Source of the DNA: Argopecten irradians
Taxonomy: Eukaryota > Mollusca > Bivalvia > Pectinida > Pectinidae
Length of the DNA: 64,000 bases
Direction of reading: 5' to 3'
NCBI RefSeq assembly: GCF_041381155.1
Contig: NC_091134.1
Span: forward strand, 1,546,001 to 1,610,000
Shown: piece after piece, positions 59,301 through 64,000 of the stretch
Position numbering within the stretch: position 1 is the stretch's first letter
Layout of the letters: every line of letters begins with the position of its first letter
Notes under the pieces: generated by a model
Databases searched by the model: none
The model's input: the letters and a program-made list of their open reading frames with translations, nothing else
Told to the model about the DNA's origin: nothing
Program-made: the position numbers and the translations under genes

Positions 59301-62300
59301 ACCTCCTCAAAATGAGGGGAAGGTTCTGATGACATAGAGGCGTTAATTACGGCTAATACGGTAACTATATAATGTAGCCATGTCTTTATACATGAATCCA
59401 GAGGTGAGATGGTATGATTAATACAACACGGAATGTATATTAGGTAACACACACGTCTGTGATCACAGAATCGATTTTCTATTAATACACCGATACAGAA
59501 AGAAGTAATTGTTTCGTTTTGTACTGCGTCATAACAAATCGTCCGAATCATGGCAAAGACCTCATAAACTGTCTGTGCTATCTGTTACATGAATACATGT
59601 CAAAATGTCTTTGGAGAGCATGACGTGTTTAGAACTTAAACACATATAAACCAGTCAACTACGGTCATACTAAGATACTGTAGGCCTGGTGTTTAAAGTT
59701 TGAAACATTGACCACTAATGTGGTTCAGAGTTAAAGATAATGTCAGACACGTTGACCTCTAAGACTAGTGACTGAATGCCAGATACCTTGACCTCCAAGA
59801 CTTGTGACTGAATGCCAGACACGCTGACCTATAAGACTAATGACTGAATGCCAGATACCTTGACCTCCAAGACTTGTGACTGAATGCCAGACACGTTGAC
59901 CTCTAAGACTAATGACTGAATGCCAGATACCTTGACCTCCAAGACTTGTGACTGAATGCCAGACACGCTGACCTCTAAGACTAATGACTGAATGCCAGAT
60001 ACCTTGACCTCCAAGACTTGTGACTGAATGTCAGACACGTTGACCTCTAAGACTAATGACTGAATGTCAGACACGTTGACCTCTAAGACTAGTAACTGAA
60101 TGTCAGACACGTTGACCACTAAGACAAGTGACTGAATGTCAGACACGTTGACCTCTTAGACTAGTAACTGAATGTCAGACACGTTGACCACTAAGACTAA
60201 TGACACAATATTAGACACGTTGACCTCTAAGACTAATGACTGAATGTCAGACACGTTGACCTCTAAGACTAATGACTGAATGTCAGACACGTTGACCTCT
60301 AAGACTAATGACACAATGTTAGATGCGTTCACCACTAAGCCAACGTGGTTCAGAGATAAAGAGCTATAACGTTTTAAAAATGACAGACACGTACGTATAT
60401 CATAATAATATTGCGTAATGTTTACTCCTAAATTTTATTATTATCAGGCGCACAATATTTTGTACAGATCAGAGACAGTTTGTTTACTCCATATGGTCTA
60501 CGTGCACAATGTGCACTACAAGCAGTAAACATGCATGAAATGTCGACGTGACATCGGAAGCATAGGAAACCGTATCGACCGGGAAATTATTTAACCGAAA
60601 CTATACACATTCTTAGGTACACATGTTTGTGAACAACATCATACACCGAGTTTCCGGTGGCCTGGATACCGGTCAGAGACAATCGGACATATGTAAGTCC
60701 CTGGTACTAAATGTATGTGTACATGAATGTACAACACATATAACGTGCATATATAGGTTGTATATATAGGTTATATATATAGATTGTTTGTGCACCAGAC
60801 ATCAGACAAAAACAACCTAAACATTATTAGTGAATTGAATGCTATATTTAGCTCATACGTAATTCATGTTTATCAATATTATGTATATTTATTACATTTT
60901 TCGCAGTAAATGTAAGGTTTTATGGTGAAAATATAAGTGATAATTTCACTGGAGTGAATATATCACTTTTGATATTTTCTTTTGATTTCACTCGCTTTTG
61001 ACCAATCGGAATGCAGCATTGACAGTGAAATTATCATTTTGATTATTACGTCACTAGTTTGACCACAAAAAACGACGTCATATTTTTGTGTAGAAATATG
61101 AAGTTATGCTTAAAAAATACAATGGCGGAATAGACAGAGGTCTAGATCAAAAAACGATGAAAATCATACTTTACATGGTACTATAGTCTAAGAGCACTCT
61201 GGTGGGTCCATTCATATATAATATGTAACTAATTATCAGATCCCTGTGTCTGGTGGGTCCATTCATATATAATCTGTAACTAATTCTCAGATCCCTGTGT
61301 CTGGTGGGTCCATGCATATATAATCTGTAACTAATTCTCAGATCCCTGTGTCTGGTGGGTCCATGCATATATAATCTGTAACTAATTCTCAGATCCCTGT
61401 GTCTGGTGGGTCCATGCATATATAATCTATAACTAATTCTCAGATCCCTGTGTCTGGTGGGTCCATGCATATATAATCTGTAACTAATTCTCAGATCCCT
61501 GTGTCTGGTGGGGTCCATGCATATATAATCTGTAACTAATTCTCAGATCCCTGTGTCTGGTGGGTCCATGCATATATAATTTGTAACTAATTATCAGATC
61601 CCTGTGTCTGGTGGGTCCATGCATATATAATCTGTAACTAATTCTCAGATCCCTCTGCTGATACACACAATGTAGTCTCATTTTCATCATGCTTTTATTG
61701 TATTATGGTCTAAGGAGATTCTGGTGGCTTTTCGGAAGAGATAACACAATCTATATGACGTAAGCAATATTTTCCGATATAGCAAAAAGTGAATGGGTAT
61801 ATACACAACACATACATGCACAATGAAATGACCCCCCTCACATACGATAACAGTGTTTATAACATCTGCTTCTTGTTTTAATGTGTGCTATAGTATAGCG
61901 TATATCAAATCTGTCAAATGTTATTTTTTGACATATTCGCATATGTGTATACAAGACACACATTTGTATTAATTATTCCATTATCACTCATTGCAACATG
62001 AGATATATGTTGTATGACTTTTATGTGTAGACTTCTGACAATATCCTGTATTTCTCTTGGCTGAAATTATCATTTATATTTGGTGATATGATATTTTTAT
62101 TTGGTGATATGATATTTCTTTGATATGTTTAGTAGCATTTTTATAATTATTGTATGTGTACAAACTATGCTGAGAAGATTATTTGACTCAATGTGCAATC
62201 GAATGCAAATAAACTCCATTATTCATTATTATTATATAAACAGAGACAATGGAAAGAGAAGTACTTACCGCCTTTTGCAATGACCTCCTTATCAATGTCA

Positions 62301-62467
62301 TCCGTCAGCATACACACCAAGCCATCGATGTCACCCATGTGCTTCAAGAGTTCCTCCTTTGGGATAGCATCGTCTCCCTCCCAGCTCGTGACGTCACATT
62401 GGTCATTCAGGATCTTTAATCCAGGTTCTGGTATCCTTCTTGTAACATAAACTTTAAAGTTCGACAT
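56305..62467 (-). CDS. GRHPR: glyoxylate/hydroxypyruvate reductase-like D-2-hydroxyacid dehydrogenase (B)
   Basis: Reduces glyoxylate or hydroxypyruvate in known family members. Exons 62269-62467, 57973-58143, 57416-57591 and 56305-56724 sum to 966 nt (321 aa); from memory human GRHPR is 328 aa. Splice phases 1, 1, 0 all agree. Start ATG ([16 protein letters not shown]); ends GLVN-stop. Motifs: substrate loop [16 protein letters not shown] (residues 155-160), catalytic Arg239 (SGRG), Glu268 (VTEPEP) and His287 (ILPHMGS), all present. WKPMWLCG matches the GRHPR-specific WKPLWLCG. Beta-2 ends LYHD; an Asp here usually favours NAD(H), whereas human GRHPR has a GRQPR-type NADPH pocket, so cofactor preference may differ (inference). 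A TATAAATAG box lies ~150 bp upstream. Its paralog A lies 9 kb downstream in the same orientation. Confidence 0.94.
56908..57022. mobile_element. hAT-like palindromic MITE, copy 2, in GRHPR-like B intron 3
   Basis: 115 bp, ends CACAGGGATATGGCAC and GTGCCAGGTCCCTGTG with the same AACCAACAGTATAC arms as the 52.7 kb copy. Flanked by a perfect 8-bp duplication TCCCTAAA (56900-56907 and 57023-57030), the hAT signature. Confidence 0.88.
59740..60330. repeat. 36-bp minisatellite, ~16 copies with 72-bp higher-order period
   Basis: Unit TGACCTCTAAGACTAATGAC-TGAATGTCAGACACGT. In the left half two variants alternate (ATACCTTGACCTCC and ACACGCTGACCTCT types), making a 72-bp dimer; the right half is monomeric. 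Similar words (CACCACTAA...GTGGTTCAGAG-TAAAG) border both ends of the array. Confidence 0.92.
60896..61095 (-). repeat. interspersed repeat, copy 2 of the 23.8 kb family
   Basis: Reverse-strand relative of 23828-24005; shared blocks TTACATTTTTCGCAGT, GGTGAAAATATAAGTGATA, TTTGACCAATC and GACGTCATATTTTTGTGTAG. Confidence 0.6.
61196..61656. repeat. 51-bp minisatellite, 9 copies
   Basis: Unit CTGGTGGGTCCATGCATATA-TAATCTGTAACTAATTCTCA-GATCCCTGTGT. Copies begin near 61199 and every 51 bp, one with an extra G. Near-identity indicates recent turnover. A multiple of 3, so long reverse-strand frames appear; these are artefacts of the repeat. Confidence 0.95.
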
Positions 62468-62616
62468 TTTAGAATTTGTCTTCGGGTATAGCGTATATCA
62501 ATGTAAGTGTTCCCTTTAGATATCGAATCAGCTCTGGTATTCTAGGTACTGGTCCTGTATAATATAGCGGAGATTCGGTAATACCCCTTGCTATTACGAA
62601 AGACACAGCTGACACG

Positions 62617-62626
62617 CTATTTATAG
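62617..62626 (-). promoter_or_regulatory. TATA box of GRHPR-like B
   Basis: Minus strand CTATAAATAG about 150 bases upstream of the ATG; a canonical TATA match. Confidence 0.5.
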
Positions 62627-64000
62627 ATTACGCACGCCGGTAATTTTTCTCTGTATTGCCGTATGCAGACGATAGGTGTGTTCTGTAAGTTTAAAAGCAC
62701 AATTCAAAGCTTGCGTAATGTGTCCACGTTAACTAACAAACAGATATTTGAGACGGTACGTGTTTATCGTTGAGCTGCACTATGTCATGCAGACGAGCAC
62801 GTACCGGCAAAACACATTTATTGAATAATTATGCACGTGTGTATCGAACGACAGACAGGGTAATCCCATATAGATATATATGGTGGTACACGGAACTTCT
62901 CGGGTTGTATCATAGGAATCTAACGGATTTTTCGGTATTGGTCGTCGAAAACTGTTTAATAAATTCGCCCTGTAAGGCGGGGCCCGGTCTCCTTGTTGGA
63001 AGGCCAAGGTGACTTTCGCTACCGTCTGCACGTGGGATTTTCCAGCATCATTTCGTCAGCTGAAGGTGATGAAATGGCAGGAAACTAGGATCGATAAATT
63101 GATCGCGCTTCTGGCTCTGCTATTGGTGTTGTATAAGAGAGCGAAATTCCGGATTTGTTGTATTGTTTCTGTTCAATTAAACTCGGTTTTTTTTGCGACT
63201 GGACATCAGTATTCGGACACGTCATGTTTTACTATAGTATATATCTCATGAATTTCGATAAATTATCAAAAGACTGGCTCGTTTTTCAAAGGATTTTCCT
63301 CAAATAAAGTGTTGCAGTCTTCATTGCAGCGAAATGGATAAATGATTAAAATGAATTATGATAATTTTGATTGTGCTTTGTCTCATTTAGTTATGGCAAT
63401 TTTCCATAAAAAAGTTTATTATAAAAGTTAAATTATTTTCATTTATAACTAGGTAGATTAAATGATGTTAGTTTTCGTGGAATCGTATAGATAAACCGGG
63501 TTACTGCCTCAATAGGAGGTTTTCAGATGTAAAAATTACATCGGTAAAGTACGATTACCCAATCTCTCCCAGATGCACTGCAGTCCACTTATATCACCCC
63601 TGTAAACGACTCACGAAAATTTTAAGATTCTTGAAAAACGTATTTCGAACTCATACTTCATTTTTAAAAATATATTTTAAGTTTCCTTTTGTAACATTTG
63701 CTTATCGTCATGATGCAATATTCTGTGATTCGAGGTGATTATGTCGTCATCGATATCATATCAGGAAATGACGTCACAATTAACGGAAAGTGCGACAGAA
63801 AATCATACTTCACTCTCGCCATTTTGGTATCTCGAAATTGACGTACATGTATTTTCTGTCTATTTGTTTTAATAGTAACACCAAAGTGTCACAATCATGT
63901 GGCAGAAAATGTAGTAGTGTATATACACTATACGAACAGTTTATTTTCCAGTGTATCAAAGAGCCTGGCCACTCGCTATATTAGACACTGATTGTCATCT
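62627..64000. other. upstream flank of GRHPR-like B
   Basis: No supported gene. Short frames at 62.77-63.25 and 63.79-63.98 kb show no recognisable protein. Confidence 0.45.

Larger units (their letters stand above)
58144..62268. other. intron 1 of GRHPR-like B
   Basis: Contains a repeat fragment (58470-58570), two minisatellites (59740-60330 and 61196-61656) and an interspersed repeat (60896-61095). No coding sequence recognised. Confidence 0.55.

Noticed and set aside
59829-60146. Repetitive frame [12 protein letters not shown]
   Set aside because: Same reason: 36-bp minisatellite in an intron.
59740-60330. CRISPR-like regular repeat array
   Set aside because: Direct tandem repeats without unique spacers in a eukaryotic intron; a minisatellite.
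61171-61690. Long repetitive reverse-strand frames ([17 protein letters not shown] units)
   Set aside because: A 51-bp minisatellite with period divisible by 3 keeps one frame open by arithmetic; no start context, splice or domain support.

Overview
The window is eukaryotic genomic DNA. It is AT-rich and intron-rich, full of short non-autonomous DNA transposons and minisatellites, with metazoan gene content. A C+G-rich repeat with 'gaggcccagagggcc' and 'gctcacctgg' ends, a tRNA-headed SINE, and small cationic secreted peptides suggest a bivalve mollusc, possibly scallop-, mussel- or clam-like. That assignment is inference from repeat style and gene content; no species is claimed. I recognised no rRNA, CRISPR array, bacterial operon or virus-like element.

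Layout. (1) 0.9-13.9 kb, minus strand: a complete 18-exon gene for Integrator subunit 11 (INTS11), reconstructed at 597 aa with every splice phase consistent. It has a 12-nt microexon, a GC-AG intron, and two neighbouring exons whose 3' ends plus 5' splice sites are tandemly amplified into the downstream introns. (2) 16.6-18.7 kb, plus strand: a phytanoyl-CoA-dioxygenase-like gene with a tiny predicted first exon. (3) 20.3-21.6 kb, minus strand: an intronless class A GPCR, orphan. (4) 24.8-30.4 kb: three paralogous two-exon genes for secreted, strongly cationic peptides of 60-62 aa, absent from simple ORF listings because each is split by an intron just after the signal peptide. Leader and promoter are conserved and the mature part is divergent; two members share a C-x-C-x4-C-x-C core followed by an Arg-rich tail. 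(5) 37.4-47.4 kb, minus strand: a GRHPR-like (glyoxylate/hydroxypyruvate reductase) paralog with an intact reading frame but lost catalytic Glu and His, apparently a pseudoenzyme. (6) 56.3-62.5 kb, minus strand: a GRHPR-like gene with the full catalytic set. The two GRHPR paralogs lie in the same orientation about 19 kb apart, and each carries the same TTAA-flanked MITE just beyond its stop codon.

Much of the rest is MITEs whose superfamily can be inferred from target-site duplications (TTAA: piggyBac-like, three families; 8 bp: hAT-like; 9 bp: Mutator-like; TTA: Harbinger-like), SINE-related repeats, and intronic minisatellites of 24, 36 and 51 bp. The strongest candidate for an undescribed system is the cationic-peptide cluster. 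The most unusual structural signals are the splice-donor minisatellites in INTS11 and the GRHPR pseudoenzyme.
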